Below are positions 52,084-61,344 of a stretch of DNA of 64,000 bases, in pieces. The notes beneath the pieces were generated by a model. The model saw only the letters and a list, made by a program, of their open reading frames with translations, did not search any database and was not told the DNA's origin. Position 1 is the stretch's first letter. Every line of letters begins with the position of its first letter. The position numbers and the translations under genes are program-made. This DNA comes from Granulicatella elegans (GTDB lineage: Bacteria; Bacillota; Bacilli; Lactobacillales; Aerococcaceae): positions 1,054,001 to 1,118,000 of the forward strand of contig NZ_CP085953.1 of NCBI RefSeq assembly GCF_020735385.1. Direction: 5' to 3'.

Positions 52084-53028
52084 ATGAATCAATATACGAA
52101 ATATATTTTAAAACGGATTTTCTACATGATTGTTACATTGTTTTTAATTGCGACAATTACGTTTTTCTTAATGAAATTATTACCAGGTTCTCCATATGCG
52201 AATGAAGAAAATTTGACAGATGCTCAATTACAAATTATGAATGCAAAATATGGGTTGGATAAACCTGTTTGGATGCAATATTTAATTTATTTAGGTGGTT
52301 TAGTCCGATTAGATTTAGGAATGTCTTTCCAATATAATTCAACGGTCTTAAATTTATTGTCTAGCCGTGTAGGTCCATCGTTTCAAATTGGGCTACAAGC
52401 ATTGATTTTCGGTATAGGAATGGGAACATTGCTTGGATTAGTGGCAGCGATGAAACAAAATACAATTGTGGATACTGGAGCAACGTTCTTTGCGATTATT
52501 GGACGTTCAGTGCCAAGTTTTGTATTTGCGGTTGTTTTACAATTAGTATTCGGTGTTATTTTTCCGATTTTGCCAATTGCATTATGGAATCAAGGATTTA
52601 TTTCTTCGATTTTACCGACTATAGCATTATCCATTTCTCCAGTAGCGGATTCTGCTCGTTTTATTCGTACGGAAATGGTTGAAGTGTTACAGTCTGATTA
52701 TATGGAATTAGCACGTGCCAAAGGTTTGAGCCGTATGGAAGTGGTCATGAAGCATGGGGTACGTAATGCATTGATTCCTTTAGTGACAATTGCTGGTCCA
52801 ATGTTAGTTGGGTTAATGACAGGTTCAATGGTCATTGAAAATATTTTTGCTATTCCTGGCATTGGGGAGCAATTTGTTAAATCGATTTTAACAAATGATT
52901 ATCCAACGATTATGGGTGTGACAATGATGTATTCATTTTTACTTGTTGTAACCATTTTAATTGTGGATTTATTATATGGATTTATTGATCCTAGAATTCG
53001 TTTAACACAAGGAGGAGAAGCTTCATAA
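52084..53028 (+). CDS. oppB: Oligopeptide ABC transporter permease OppB
   Basis: A 314-residue membrane permease of the peptide importer with about six helices. Family marks are the N-terminal LKRIFYMIVTLFLIATITFFLMKLLPGSPY and the EAA loop with RAKGLSRMEVVMKHGVRNALIPLV. I take the ATG at 52084 because AGGAGGAAG stands right before it; the frame opens nine codons earlier. The stop codon shares one base with the oppC ATG. Confidence 0.93.
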   Translation: MNQYTKYILKRIFYMIVTLFLIATITFFLMKLLPGSPYANEENLTDAQLQIMNAKYGLDKPVWMQYLIYLGGLVRLDLGMSFQYNSTVLNLLSSRVGPSFQIGLQALIFGIGMGTLLGLVAAMKQNTIVDTGATFFAIIGRSVPSFVFAVVLQLVFGVIFPILPIALWNQGFISSILPTIALSISPVADSARFIRTEMVEVLQSDYMELARAKGLSRMEVVMKHGVRNALIPLVTIAGPMLVGLMTGSMVIENIFAIPGIGEQFVKSILTNDYPTIMGVTMMYSFLLVVTILIVDLLYGFIDPRIRLTQGGEAS

Positions 53029-54008
53029 TGACAGAAAAAGTAGCATTTAAACGTGTAGCATTGTCTTTTGAACAAGTGGAAAACATTTCACTTCCTCCTC
53101 AAAGTTTTTTACAAGATGCATGGAGACGATTGAAAAAAAATAAGGGAGCTGTTGTATCGTTAGGGATTGTAGTTCTCTTTATCATTCTTGCTTTATTGGC
53201 GCCTTTTATTAGTCCACATGATCCATTGGAACAAAATGTTCAATTTGCGAATTTGCCAGCAAAAATTCCTGGTATTTTTAAAGGGATGAGAGCAGGAGTA
53301 GATGCGTATGCTCAAGCAGGAGTTCCTGAAGGGACTTATTACTATTTAGGAACAGATGGTTTAGGAAGAGATTTATTATCTCGAATTTTATACGGAACAA
53401 GATTATCATTATTAATTGCCTTTGCTGCTGCAATGTTTGATTTAACAGTAGGAGTATTATATGGGTTAATTTCTGGTTGGTTTGGTGGTCGTGTAGACAC
53501 AGTGATGCAACGTATTTTAGAAATTATGACCGCTATTCCAAACTTAGTCATCTTAGTGTTACTGCTGTTATTTTTACAACCAGGTGTTGGTACGATTATT
53601 TTAGCTATTGGGGTTACGAGTTGGTTAACAATGGCTCGAGTTGTTCGTGCGCAAACATTAAAATTAAAAAATTTAGAATATATATTAGCGTCTAAATCAT
53701 TAGGACAAAGTTTTTGGAAAATTGCGTTGAAACACCTTTTACCAAATATTGCTGGAATTATTATTATTCAAACGATGTTTTCAATTCCTTCAGCGATTTT
53801 CTTTGAAGCATTTTTAAGTTTCTTAGGAATTGGGGTTCCAGTACCAAATGCCTCATTAGGTTCGCTCATTAATGATGGGTATAAAACATTTAGATTTTTA
53901 CCGCATTTAATGTGGTTCCCGGCAATTGTATTATGTATTTTAATGATTAGTTTTAATTTATTAGCAGATGGATTAAGAGATGCTTTTGATCCAAAAATGA
54001 AAGAATAG
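53028..54008 (+). CDS. oppC: Oligopeptide ABC transporter permease OppC
   Basis: The second permease, 326 residues. The N-terminal cytoplasmic tail is followed by a helix and the typical LAPFISPHDPLEQN. Then comes the substrate-channel part with HLLGTDGLGRDLLSRI-like YYLGTDGLGRDLLSRILYGTRLSL and the EAA loop (ASKSLGQSFWKIALKHLLPNI). It pairs with OppB to form the pore. oppD follows after 9 bases. Confidence 0.93.
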   Translation: MTEKVAFKRVALSFEQVENISLPPQSFLQDAWRRLKKNKGAVVSLGIVVLFIILALLAPFISPHDPLEQNVQFANLPAKIPGIFKGMRAGVDAYAQAGVPEGTYYYLGTDGLGRDLLSRILYGTRLSLLIAFAAAMFDLTVGVLYGLISGWFGGRVDTVMQRILEIMTAIPNLVILVLLLLFLQPGVGTIILAIGVTSWLTMARVVRAQTLKLKNLEYILASKSLGQSFWKIALKHLLPNIAGIIIIQTMFSIPSAIFFEAFLSFLGIGVPVPNASLGSLINDGYKTFRFLPHLMWFPAIVLCILMISFNLLADGLRDAFDPKMKE

Positions 54009-54017
54009 GAGAAATGT

Positions 54018-55061
54018 ATGAGTGAAACAATTTTAAGTGTAAAAAATTTACAAGTATCCTTTCAAACATTTGATGGAAAAGTTCAAGCAGTTCGAGGGAT
54101 AGATTTTGACTTGAAAAAAGGAGAAACTTTAGCGATTGTTGGTGAGTCTGGTTCAGGGAAATCTGTTACGACTAGATCCATTATGCAATTATTATCTGCC
54201 AATGCTTTCATTGAAAACGGAGAAATTATTTTTGAACAGGAAAATATTTTAGAAAAATCAGAATCTGAAATGCAACAAATTCGTGGGAAGAAAATTGCGA
54301 TGATTTTCCAAGACCCAATGACTTCATTAGATCCAACGATGAAAGTTGGTATGCAAGTGGCGGAATCGATGATCAAGCATTTAAAATTATCGAAAAAAGA
54401 AGCCTTGCAACAAGCTGTTCAATTATTAGAACAAGTTGGAATTCCAAATGCAGAAAAAAGAGTGAATAATTATCCGCATCAATTTTCTGGTGGACAAAGA
54501 CAAAGAATTGTTATTGCGATTGCATTAGCATGTAACCCAGATATTTTAATTGCAGACGAACCAACGACTGCGTTGGATGTAACGATTCAAGCACAAATTT
54601 TAGAATTATTAAAAGAAATTCAACAAAAGTATGGCACTTCTATTATTTTTATTACGCATGATTTAGGAGTTGTAGCTAATGTTGCGGATAGAGTGGCTGT
54701 GATGTATGCTGGGAAGATTGTGGAATATGGACTAGTCGATGAAATTTTCTACAATCCAAGACATCCATATACGTGGGGATTATTATGCTCGATGCCTTCT
54801 TTAGAAGAAGAAGGATCTTTATATACGATTTCTGGAACACCACCAGATTTATTAAATCCTCCAAAAGGAGATGCATTTGCCTTAAGAAGCGACTATGCAT
54901 TAGATATTGATTTTGAAGAAATGCCACCAATGTTTGCTGTGTCGAATACACATGCTGCAGCAACATGGTTATTAGATGAACGAGCTCCAAAAGTAGAGCC
55001 GCCAGAAGAAATTCAAAAACGCTGGGCACAATTTGAAAGTAGGAGAGTGACAAATGAGTAA
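54018..55061 (+). CDS. oppD: Oligopeptide ABC transporter ATPase OppD
   Basis: One of the two ATPases of the importer, 347 residues. Walker A is GESGSGKSV, the signature FSGGQRQRI and Walker [13 protein letters not shown]. The C-terminal oligopeptide extension ([20 protein letters not shown]...[12 protein letters not shown]) is present. It lacks the cysteine cluster of the iron-sulphur type. It overlaps oppF by 8 bases. Confidence 0.94.
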   Translation: MSETILSVKNLQVSFQTFDGKVQAVRGIDFDLKKGETLAIVGESGSGKSVTTRSIMQLLSANAFIENGEIIFEQENILEKSESEMQQIRGKKIAMIFQDPMTSLDPTMKVGMQVAESMIKHLKLSKKEALQQAVQLLEQVGIPNAEKRVNNYPHQFSGGQRQRIVIAIALACNPDILIADEPTTALDVTIQAQILELLKEIQQKYGTSIIFITHDLGVVANVADRVAVMYAGKIVEYGLVDEIFYNPRHPYTWGLLCSMPSLEEEGSLYTISGTPPDLLNPPKGDAFALRSDYALDIDFEEMPPMFAVSNTHAAATWLLDERAPKVEPPEEIQKRWAQFESRRVTNE

Positions 55062-55971
55062 ACGTAAATTAGTCGAAGTTAAAGGCTTAAAGTGTTACTT
55101 TGGTTCTTCTTCGAAACAAGTTGTAAAAGCAGTTGATGATATCAGTTTTGAAATTTTTGAAGGCGAGACTTTCGGTCTTGTTGGAGAATCAGGTTCAGGA
55201 AAGTCTACGACAGGTCGTTCCATTTTACGATTAAATGAAGCAACAGACGGACAAATTTTATTCGATGGAAAAGAAATTCCAACAAAGACAAAAGACTTAA
55301 AAGATTTTAGAAAACAAGCGCAAATGATTTTCCAAGATCCATACGCTTCTTTAAATGGAAGAATGAAAGTTAGAGATATTATTGCTGAAGGAATGGATAT
55401 CCATGGTATCGTAAAAACTCGCGCAGAAAGAGATGCAAAAGTAAATGAATTATTGAAAATGGTAGGATTGAATTCAGAACATGCCAATCGTTACCCACAT
55501 GAGTTTTCTGGTGGGCAACGTCAAAGAATCGGGATTGCAAGAGCTTTAGCAGTAAATCCTCGTTTTATCGTCTGTGATGAGCCGATTTCAGCATTAGATG
55601 TATCCATTCAAGCACAAATCGTTAATTTATTAAAACAATTACAAAAAGAACAACAATTAACGTATTTATTTATTGCGCATGATTTATCGATGGTAAAATA
55701 TATTAGTGATCGAATTGCAGTGATGTATCAAGGGAAAATCGTAGAATTAGGAACTGCTGATGCTGTTTATCATCAACCATTCCATCCGTATACGAAGAGT
55801 CTATTGTCAGCAATTCCTTTACCAGATCCTCAATATGAAAGAAATCGTAAAAGAGTGATTTATCAACCAACTGTCCAAAATGAATCAGAAGAAATGTTTG
55901 AAATTACTCCAGGACATTTTGTGTTCACTACAAAAGCACAAGCTGAAATTTGGAAAAATAGTTTATCATAA
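55054..55971 (+). CDS. oppF: Oligopeptide ABC transporter ATPase OppF
   Basis: The partner ATPase, 305 residues: [45 protein letters not shown], and the C-terminal [16 protein letters not shown] block. OppB, C, D and F here are contiguous. The binding protein OppA, however, is separated by the acyl carrier protein gene. Confidence 0.94.
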   Translation: MSKRKLVEVKGLKCYFGSSSKQVVKAVDDISFEIFEGETFGLVGESGSGKSTTGRSILRLNEATDGQILFDGKEIPTKTKDLKDFRKQAQMIFQDPYASLNGRMKVRDIIAEGMDIHGIVKTRAERDAKVNELLKMVGLNSEHANRYPHEFSGGQRQRIGIARALAVNPRFIVCDEPISALDVSIQAQIVNLLKQLQKEQQLTYLFIAHDLSMVKYISDRIAVMYQGKIVELGTADAVYHQPFHPYTKSLLSAIPLPDPQYERNRKRVIYQPTVQNESEEMFEITPGHFVFTTKAQAEIWKNSLS

Positions 55972-56006
55972 TAGGTTAAAAATTAAAGTGCTTTCAAAAG
56001 AAATGA

Positions 56007-56035
56007 TAGACAATAAAGCCAAATTTGAGTAAAAT
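56007..56035 (+). promoter_or_regulatory. Promoter of acpP
   Basis: TAGACA (56007-56012), a 17-base spacer and TAAAAT (56030-56035), some 57 bases before the ATG. Confidence 0.6.
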
Positions 56036-56091
56036 AGAGGTACACTGATTAGGAGTGTAGGGAGAAATCGCTTAGACAAGGAGGACAACAA

Positions 56092-56334
56092 ATGTCAGAG
56101 CAAGAAGTATTAGACAAAGTAATTCAATTAATTTCGGAACGTTTTAGTGTCGATGTATTAAAAATTACAAGAGATACAACTTTCCAAGAAGACTTAGGTG
56201 CTGATTCATTAGATGTTGTTGAATTAGTCATGGAATTAGAAGATACATTCGGAATTCAGATTTCTGATGAAGATGCGGAACAAATTGTTACAATTGGAGA
56301 TGCTGTAAACTATATTGTTAGTCAACAAGCGTAA
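56092..56334 (+). CDS. acpP: Acyl carrier protein
   Basis: An 80-residue carrier of fatty-acyl chains. The phosphopantetheine attachment serine is in [16 protein letters not shown], and the helices are acidic as expected. GGAGG lies upstream. It has its own promoter and terminator and stands between oppF and oppA, not with fab genes. Many lactic acid bacteria have a second ACP gene in the fab cluster; this stand-alone copy may serve phospholipid or other acyl transfers. Confidence 0.93.
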   Translation: MSEQEVLDKVIQLISERFSVDVLKITRDTTFQEDLGADSLDVVELVMELEDTFGIQISDEDAEQIVTIGDAVNYIVSQQA

Positions 56335-56335
56335 G

Positions 56336-56363
56336 AAAAAAACGAGCCTAAGCTCGTTTTTTG
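56336..56363 (+). terminator. Terminator of acpP
   Basis: AACGAGC (56341-56347) pairs with GCTCGTT (56352-56358), extended by A and T tracts, around a CTAA loop. Confidence 0.85.
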
Positions 56364-56467
56364 TTTATAAAAATTATCTATAACTATAAAAGGTTATAAT
56401 TATTGTATATAGATGGGCATAAATTGTTAAAATACGATGAAATATTTATTAGAAATTGCAAGAAACG

Positions 56468-56496
56468 TTGAAATGGCTTCTAAACTTTGTTAGTAT
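56468..56496 (+). promoter_or_regulatory. Promoter of oppA
   Basis: TTGAAA (56468-56473), a 17-base spacer and TAGTAT (56491-56496), 40 bases before the ATG. It allows oppA to be made in excess over the permease. Confidence 0.6.
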
Positions 56497-56535
56497 CGAA
56501 ACATTCATTAGTTTTTTAACTTAGGAGGGGATAAT

Positions 56536-58323
56536 ATGAATAACAAGAAATTATATACAGGATTTCTTAGCGTTACTGCTGCATTAGCATTAGCTGCGTG
56601 TGGTAACAAACAACAATCTTCTTCATCAGTACAAGCACCTGTTGAAGGCGGATTTAAAACAGAGGTGGTAAACGAAGGTACGCCAATTAGTGGTGGGACA
56701 CTAAATATGGCACAAGTATCTAACTCACCATTCAAAGGGTTATTTAACCCAATTTTATTTAGTGATTCTAGTGATGGTGCTGTAGTGAGTATGGCTTTTG
56801 CAAACTTATTTGACTATGATGCAAACCAAAAAATCGATAGCAGCAAAGGAATGGCAGATTATAAGTTAGATGTTGAAAACAAAACATTTACAATTCACTT
56901 GAAAAAAGGCGATTATAAGTGGTCTGATGGAGAACCTTTAACGATCGATGACTATATTTTCACGTATGAAGCAATTAGTCGTCCAGATTATGAAGGCGTA
57001 CGTTTCTCTGAAGATATTTTAAATGTTGAAGGGGTACAAGAATTTCATGACGGAAAAGCATCATCAATTTCTGGTTTAGAAAAAATTGATGATCAAACTG
57101 TTAAACTTCACTTAAAAGAAGTTTATCCAACGTTAGAGTATGGTGGAGAAGCGATCAATACGTTAATGATTCCAAAACATATTTATAAAGATATGACTTA
57201 TCAAGAAATGATTACATCAGATTACTCTCGTACAAAAGTAGTGGGTAGCGGACCATTCGTTATCAAAAACATCGTACCAGGTGAATCTGTAAGTTTCGAG
57301 AAAAATCCTTATTACTATAAAGGTCAACCAAAAATTGACGTGAAATTAGATGTTGTAAGTAGTGAACAAATTGTTTCAGAATTAAAAGCAGGTCACTATG
57401 ACTATGTAAGTGGAATGCCTTCTGATCAATACGAAACATACAAAGATTTAGATAACATTTCATTATTAGGATTAATGACAAACTCAATTAGCTATACTGG
57501 TTTCAATGTTGGACGTTGGGATGCTGCTAAAGGTGAACACGTTTTAGATCCTTCTAAGAAAATGAATGATGTTGCTTTACGTAAAGCAATTGGTTATGCA
57601 ATCGACAATGATACAGTTGGTAAAGATACTTACCATGGTTTATCAGTTCGTGCGAATACATTATTATCTCCATTCTTCAAAGACTTATATGTAGGTAAAG
57701 ATGTTGTTCCTGGATTTGAATACAATCCTGAAAAAGCAAAAGAAATCTTGAAAGAGGCTGGCTATAAAGATGTTGATGGCGATGGACTTGTAGAAGATAA
57801 AGAAGGAAAACCATTGACAATCACATTATTAGCAGCTAAAGGTAGTGAAACTGCTGAAGCGGTATTACAACAATATATTTCTTGGTGGAAAGAAGTTGGA
57901 TTAAATGTACAATTATTAACTGGTCGTACATTAGACTTCCAAACTTATGCTGAAAAATTACAAAAATATACTGATGACTTTGATATGTGGATAGGTGGAT
58001 TCACAATTGGTTATAACCCATCTCCAGATGGATTATATGGACCTAAAGCTGCCTTTAACTTTGGTCACTTTGTAGAACCTAAACATACAGCATTATTAGA
58101 ACGTATTTCTTCAAATGAAACATTCGATGAAAATCTTAAAAAACAATTATTCTTAGAATGGCAACAATACGTTCAAGAAAACCCATTTGCAATTCCTCGT
58201 TTCAATACATTTGAATTAACAGCCGTTAATAAACGTGTGAAGAAAATTAATATCACTCCAGATAAAGGAACTGGATGGGAAGAAGTTGAGTTAGTTTCTG
58301 ATAAAGCAGTAGTTGCTAAATAA
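56536..58323 (+). CDS. oppA: Oligopeptide-binding lipoprotein OppA
   Basis: The extracellular receptor for peptides, anchored by a lipid. Signal peptide with lipobox LAAC, cysteine 22, then a Gln/Ser-rich linker. The 595 residues form an SBP family 5 fold (TIHLKKGDYKWSDGEPLTIDDYIFTYE is the family signature; GSGPFVIKNIVPGESVSFEKNPYYYKG is another). It has its own promoter. OppBCDF lie upstream beyond acpP, and the pairing is inferred from this closeness. In Lactobacillales such proteins can also receive peptide pheromones. Confidence 0.92.
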   Translation: MNNKKLYTGFLSVTAALALAACGNKQQSSSSVQAPVEGGFKTEVVNEGTPISGGTLNMAQVSNSPFKGLFNPILFSDSSDGAVVSMAFANLFDYDANQKIDSSKGMADYKLDVENKTFTIHLKKGDYKWSDGEPLTIDDYIFTYEAISRPDYEGVRFSEDILNVEGVQEFHDGKASSISGLEKIDDQTVKLHLKEVYPTLEYGGEAINTLMIPKHIYKDMTYQEMITSDYSRTKVVGSGPFVIKNIVPGESVSFEKNPYYYKGQPKIDVKLDVVSSEQIVSELKAGHYDYVSGMPSDQYETYKDLDNISLLGLMTNSISYTGFNVGRWDAAKGEHVLDPSKKMNDVALRKAIGYAIDNDTVGKDTYHGLSVRANTLLSPFFKDLYVGKDVVPGFEYNPEKAKEILKEAGYKDVDGDGLVEDKEGKPLTITLLAAKGSETAEAVLQQYISWWKEVGLNVQLLTGRTLDFQTYAEKLQKYTDDFDMWIGGFTIGYNPSPDGLYGPKAAFNFGHFVEPKHTALLERISSNETFDENLKKQLFLEWQQYVQENPFAIPRFNTFELTAVNKRVKKINITPDKGTGWEEVELVSDKAVVAK

Positions 58324-58358
58324 TCTTCATCTTGAATGAATTTAATCGTAAGTTAAGT

Positions 58359-58390
58359 AAACATCCTAAATGGGATGTTTGCTTTTTTTT
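58359..58390 (+). terminator. Terminator of oppA
   Basis: AAACATCC (58359-58366) pairs with GGATGTTT (58373-58380), followed by a G, a C and eight T residues. Confidence 0.82.
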
Positions 58391-58400
58391 ATTTATCGTC

Positions 58401-58426
58401 GCAGCGAATTTTTTCGCTGCTTTTTT
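58401..58426 (+). terminator. Second hairpin with T run, just upstream of comFA
   Basis: GCAGCGAA (58401-58408) pairs with TTCGCTGC (58413-58420), followed by six T residues. The T run is also the start of the putative competence motif. Confidence 0.65.
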
Positions 58427-58437
58427 CGTATATAAAG
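58421..58437 (+). promoter_or_regulatory. Candidate competence promoter motif upstream of comFA
   Basis: TTTTTTCGTATATAAAG, 25 bases (from the C) before the comFA ATG, corresponds to TTTTTTTCGTATCTATAG upstream of comEA. The overlap with a terminator T run makes coincidence possible. Confidence 0.45.
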
Positions 58438-58451
58438 ATTGGAGGTGTGTT

Positions 58452-59792
58452 ATGGAAAATCAAGGTAGAATTCAAGTAAGATTTCAGTCACAAAGAGATT
58501 CGTCATTAGAAGAATTGGGTGAAGTGTTGCCTGGATTTCATAAGGAAAGTGGCAAATTCATTTGTAATCGTTGTGGGAATCAAAATAGCGAAGATTTTTC
58601 GGTAGGCCCTTGCATTATTTGCAAGAAAAATTGTCATTATTGTTTGAAATGCTTGAATATGGGAAAAGTCAAAGAATGTTGTGTCTTAGTGGCTATTGAG
58701 GAACAAACTCCTGCATTTTTACCGCATTCCGTTCAGGTATATTACAAACATACGATGTCAAAAGAACAGGAAAAACTCTCGCAAGAATTAGTAGAAGTAA
58801 CGGATAAGGAGCATTTAGTATGGGCCGTAACCGGAGCAGGAAAGACAGAAATGATTTTTGAACTAATACGTACAGTATTAGAAAAGGGAGGAAGAGTAGG
58901 ATTAGCAGCTCCAAGAATTGACGTGTGTAATGAATTGGCTCCCAGAATTAAAGAAGCCTTTCCTTTTGAAGAGGTCATTGTTTTACATGGGTTAACAGAT
59001 GGGGCGTATAAAAGAACACCAATTATCATTGCAACGACTCATCAGATGCTACGATTTTATCATGCATTTGATGTACTTATTGTAGATGAAGTCGATGCCT
59101 TTCCTTATTCTAATAGCGATATGTTGCAATTTGCGGTTCATCGTGCAGTTAAGCCGACAGGAAGGTTAGTCTTTATGACAGCAACTCCTTCAAAGTTAGA
59201 ATTGTATCAAATTCAACATCAGCAATTGTCGTATTCGTTATTACCTGCAAGATTTCATCGGCATCCCCTTGTTGTACCTCTATTTAAGGAATTAAGAAAT
59301 TGGGATAGAGCTTTAGAAAAGAAAAAAATTCCGCAAGAGTTGTATAGTTGGATGAAGCAGAGACTAGATGAAAAAACTCCGTTTTTAGTATTTGTATCAA
59401 CCATTATACAAATTCCAGTAGTAGAAGAAATGATGAGTCGAGCATTTCCGAATGCAAGTTTTTCCAGTGTTTCATCTCAAGAGGAACAGAGACAAGAAAG
59501 AATTCAACAAATGAGAGATGGAAAGTTAGATTTTCTCATTACAACGACGATTCTTGAAAGAGGAGTTACTTTTTATGGAATTGATGTAGCGGTAATAGAA
59601 GCTCAAGAAGAAATTTTTACAAGGGAAGTTTTAGTACAAATTGCAGGAAGAGTAGGCAGAAGCGTGGATCATCCAGGAGGAGAAGTTGTCTATTTTTATG
59701 AAGGAATGAGTCGAGCAATGAAACAAGCTAAAAAAGAAATTGAATCATTGAATGAAGAAGCTAGAAAAAGAGGATTAATAGAAGGTGACTAA
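58452..59792 (+). CDS. comFA: Competence DNA helicase ComFA
   Basis: A 446-residue ATP-dependent DNA translocase/helicase that helps pull transforming DNA into the cell. An N-terminal zinc-binding region has paired cysteines (CNRCG, CIIC, CHYC, CLKC, ECC). The motor has Walker A AVTGAGKTE, the DEAD-type motif DEVDAF, motif III MTATPS and motif VI QIAGRVGRS. The ATG at 58452 has GGAGGTG before it; the frame reaches 40 codons further upstream, but that part covers the terminators. It overlaps comFC by 8 bases. Confidence 0.92.
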   Translation: MENQGRIQVRFQSQRDSSLEELGEVLPGFHKESGKFICNRCGNQNSEDFSVGPCIICKKNCHYCLKCLNMGKVKECCVLVAIEEQTPAFLPHSVQVYYKHTMSKEQEKLSQELVEVTDKEHLVWAVTGAGKTEMIFELIRTVLEKGGRVGLAAPRIDVCNELAPRIKEAFPFEEVIVLHGLTDGAYKRTPIIIATTHQMLRFYHAFDVLIVDEVDAFPYSNSDMLQFAVHRAVKPTGRLVFMTATPSKLELYQIQHQQLSYSLLPARFHRHPLVVPLFKELRNWDRALEKKKIPQELYSWMKQRLDEKTPFLVFVSTIIQIPVVEEMMSRAFPNASFSSVSSQEEQRQERIQQMRDGKLDFLITTTILERGVTFYGIDVAVIEAQEEIFTREVLVQIAGRVGRSVDHPGGEVVYFYEGMSRAMKQAKKEIESLNEEARKRGLIEGD

Positions 59793-60468
59793 AATGCGGT
59801 GTGTATGGTGTGGAAATGATGTAACAGCAGAATCAGGAATTAGTTCTTTATTCATGTGGAATTCAAGACCGATTTGTCGGCAGTGTCAAAATTTATTCCA
59901 CTCATTAGAAAAGGAACCAATTTGTCCGGGATGTGGGCGCTTAATGGAGGAAGCGACACTCTGTTATGACTGTGTTCGTTGGAAAGAGATGGATTCTCAT
60001 TTTCCCGTGAATCAAGCATTATATGTTTATGATGAACAGGCAAAAGAATTTATGGAACGATATAAATTTGTAGGAGATTGTGCTGTAGCATTTTTAATAA
60101 AAAAAGATTTAAAAAGGGTGTTGAAAACATATCTCAAACAAGGATATACAATTTTCCCACTACCAACTTCTAAACAAAGTTTAGAAAAAAGAGAATTTGA
60201 ATCGGTTGAATACCTTCTAGAACTCTCGAAAATTCCGTATCAGCAAATCTTTTACCATATTGGAAAAGGGAAAAAACAATCGGAAAAAACGAGAGAAGAG
60301 AGAATGAAACTCGAACAACCTTTTGTAATAAGAGAAGAGATAAAGTTGCCGGATAAAATTTTACTGTTTGATGATATTTATACAACTGGAAAAACAATTC
60401 GACTAGCGGCTAAGTTATTACAGGATAAAGGGGTAGAAGACGTTAAATTGTTTACAGTGTTTCGATAA
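59785..60468 (+). CDS. comFC: Competence protein ComFC (phosphoribosyltransferase-like)
   Basis: A 227-residue partner of ComFA. An N-terminal zinc ribbon (CVWCGND and CRQC; then CPGCGR and CYDC) is followed by a type I phosphoribosyltransferase fold with the PRPP loop ILLFDDIYTTGKTI. The enzymatic function in transformation is unknown; in pneumococcus the ComFA-ComFC interaction is needed for DNA uptake. Confidence 0.9.
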   Translation: MTKMRCVWCGNDVTAESGISSLFMWNSRPICRQCQNLFHSLEKEPICPGCGRLMEEATLCYDCVRWKEMDSHFPVNQALYVYDEQAKEFMERYKFVGDCAVAFLIKKDLKRVLKTYLKQGYTIFPLPTSKQSLEKREFESVEYLLELSKIPYQQIFYHIGKGKKQSEKTREERMKLEQPFVIREEIKLPDKILLFDDIYTTGKTIRLAAKLLQDKGVEDVKLFTVFR

Positions 60469-60525
60469 GGTAAATAAAGGAAAGAATATGTTGTTTAGGA
60501 ATTCCTAAAGTTTTTTTGAAAACGG

Positions 60526-60554
60526 TTGTAAAAAATAAGGAAAAGGTTTATAAT
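60526..60554 (+). promoter_or_regulatory. Promoter of hpf
   Basis: TTGTAA (60526-60531), a 17-base spacer and TATAAT (60549-60554). A structured leader of about 90 bases follows, with arms GAAATC/GATTTC, CTTAAG/CTTAAG and TCTGGC/GCCAGA. Confidence 0.7.
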
Positions 60555-60649
60555 TAAACCATAGAAAGAAATCAAAAGAAGGGATTCTTAAGAGTGGTCC
60601 TTAAGAGATTTCTTCAGTCTGGCAAAGCCAGATGAAAGGGGAGATTATT

Positions 60650-61189
60650 ATGTTCAAATATAATATTCGTGGAGAAAACATTGAAGTTACTGAAGCAATT
60701 CGTAATTATGCCGAAAAGAAACTTTCAAAATTAGAAAAATACTTCGGCGATGTTGCTAATGCAACGGTTCATGTTAATTTGAAAGTATATTCTGAAAAAA
60801 CAGCAAAAGTTGAAGTAACAATTCCTCTTCCTTATTTAGTCTTACGTGCAGAAGAAACTTCTGGAGACCTATATGGTAGTATCGACTTAGTAATCGATAA
60901 ATTAGAAAGACAAGTTCGTAAATATAAAACAAAAATTAATCGTAAATCTCGTGAAAAAGGATTTGAATTGCTTGTTGCACCTGAAACAGTGGAAGAAGAT
61001 GAATCTGTATTAGAGATTGTACGTACAAAACGTGTTGATTTAAAACCAATGGATAGTGAAGAAGCTGTTTTACAAATGAATATGTTAGGTCATAACTTCT
61101 TTATTTACCAAGATGCAGAAACAAATGAAACGCATATTGTTTATCGTCGTAAAGATGGAAAATATGGTTTAATTGAAACGAATGCATAA
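60650..61189 (+). CDS. hpf: Ribosome hibernation promoting factor, long form
   Basis: A 179-residue protein that dimerises idle ribosomes into 100S particles. The N-terminal HPF/RaiA domain (YNIRGENIEVTEAIRNYAEKKLSKLEKYF) is linked to a C-terminal dimerisation domain (IVRTKRVDLKPMDSEEAVLQMNMLGHNFFIY), which marks the long form of Gram-positive bacteria. The ATG at 60650 with AAAGGGGAG upstream is chosen over an in-frame start six codons earlier. Confidence 0.94.
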   Translation: MFKYNIRGENIEVTEAIRNYAEKKLSKLEKYFGDVANATVHVNLKVYSEKTAKVEVTIPLPYLVLRAEETSGDLYGSIDLVIDKLERQVRKYKTKINRKSREKGFELLVAPETVEEDESVLEIVRTKRVDLKPMDSEEAVLQMNMLGHNFFIYQDAETNETHIVYRRKDGKYGLIETNA

Positions 61190-61206
61190 AAAACCTTCTT
61201 TTTGGG

Positions 61207-61243
61207 CAGAGTTGGAAAAATTTTTCCAACTCTGTTTTTTTTT
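61207..61243 (+). terminator. Terminator of hpf
   Basis: CAGAGTTGGAAAAA (61207-61220) pairs with TTTTTCCAACTCTG (61221-61234), leaving a minimal loop, then nine T residues. Confidence 0.85.
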
Positions 61244-61344
61244 CTTTTCTATTTTGAATAATGATGGTAAAATGAATAAGATGCAATTGGTATACTCATT
61301 TGCAAGATAGATGAATGGAAAGAAAAAAATAAAGGAGTCATAGA

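Noticed and set aside
58332-58451. N-terminal 40-residue hydrophobic extension of ComFA
   Set aside because: The segment covers the oppA terminator and a second hairpin; the ATG at 58452 has a strong ribosome site.
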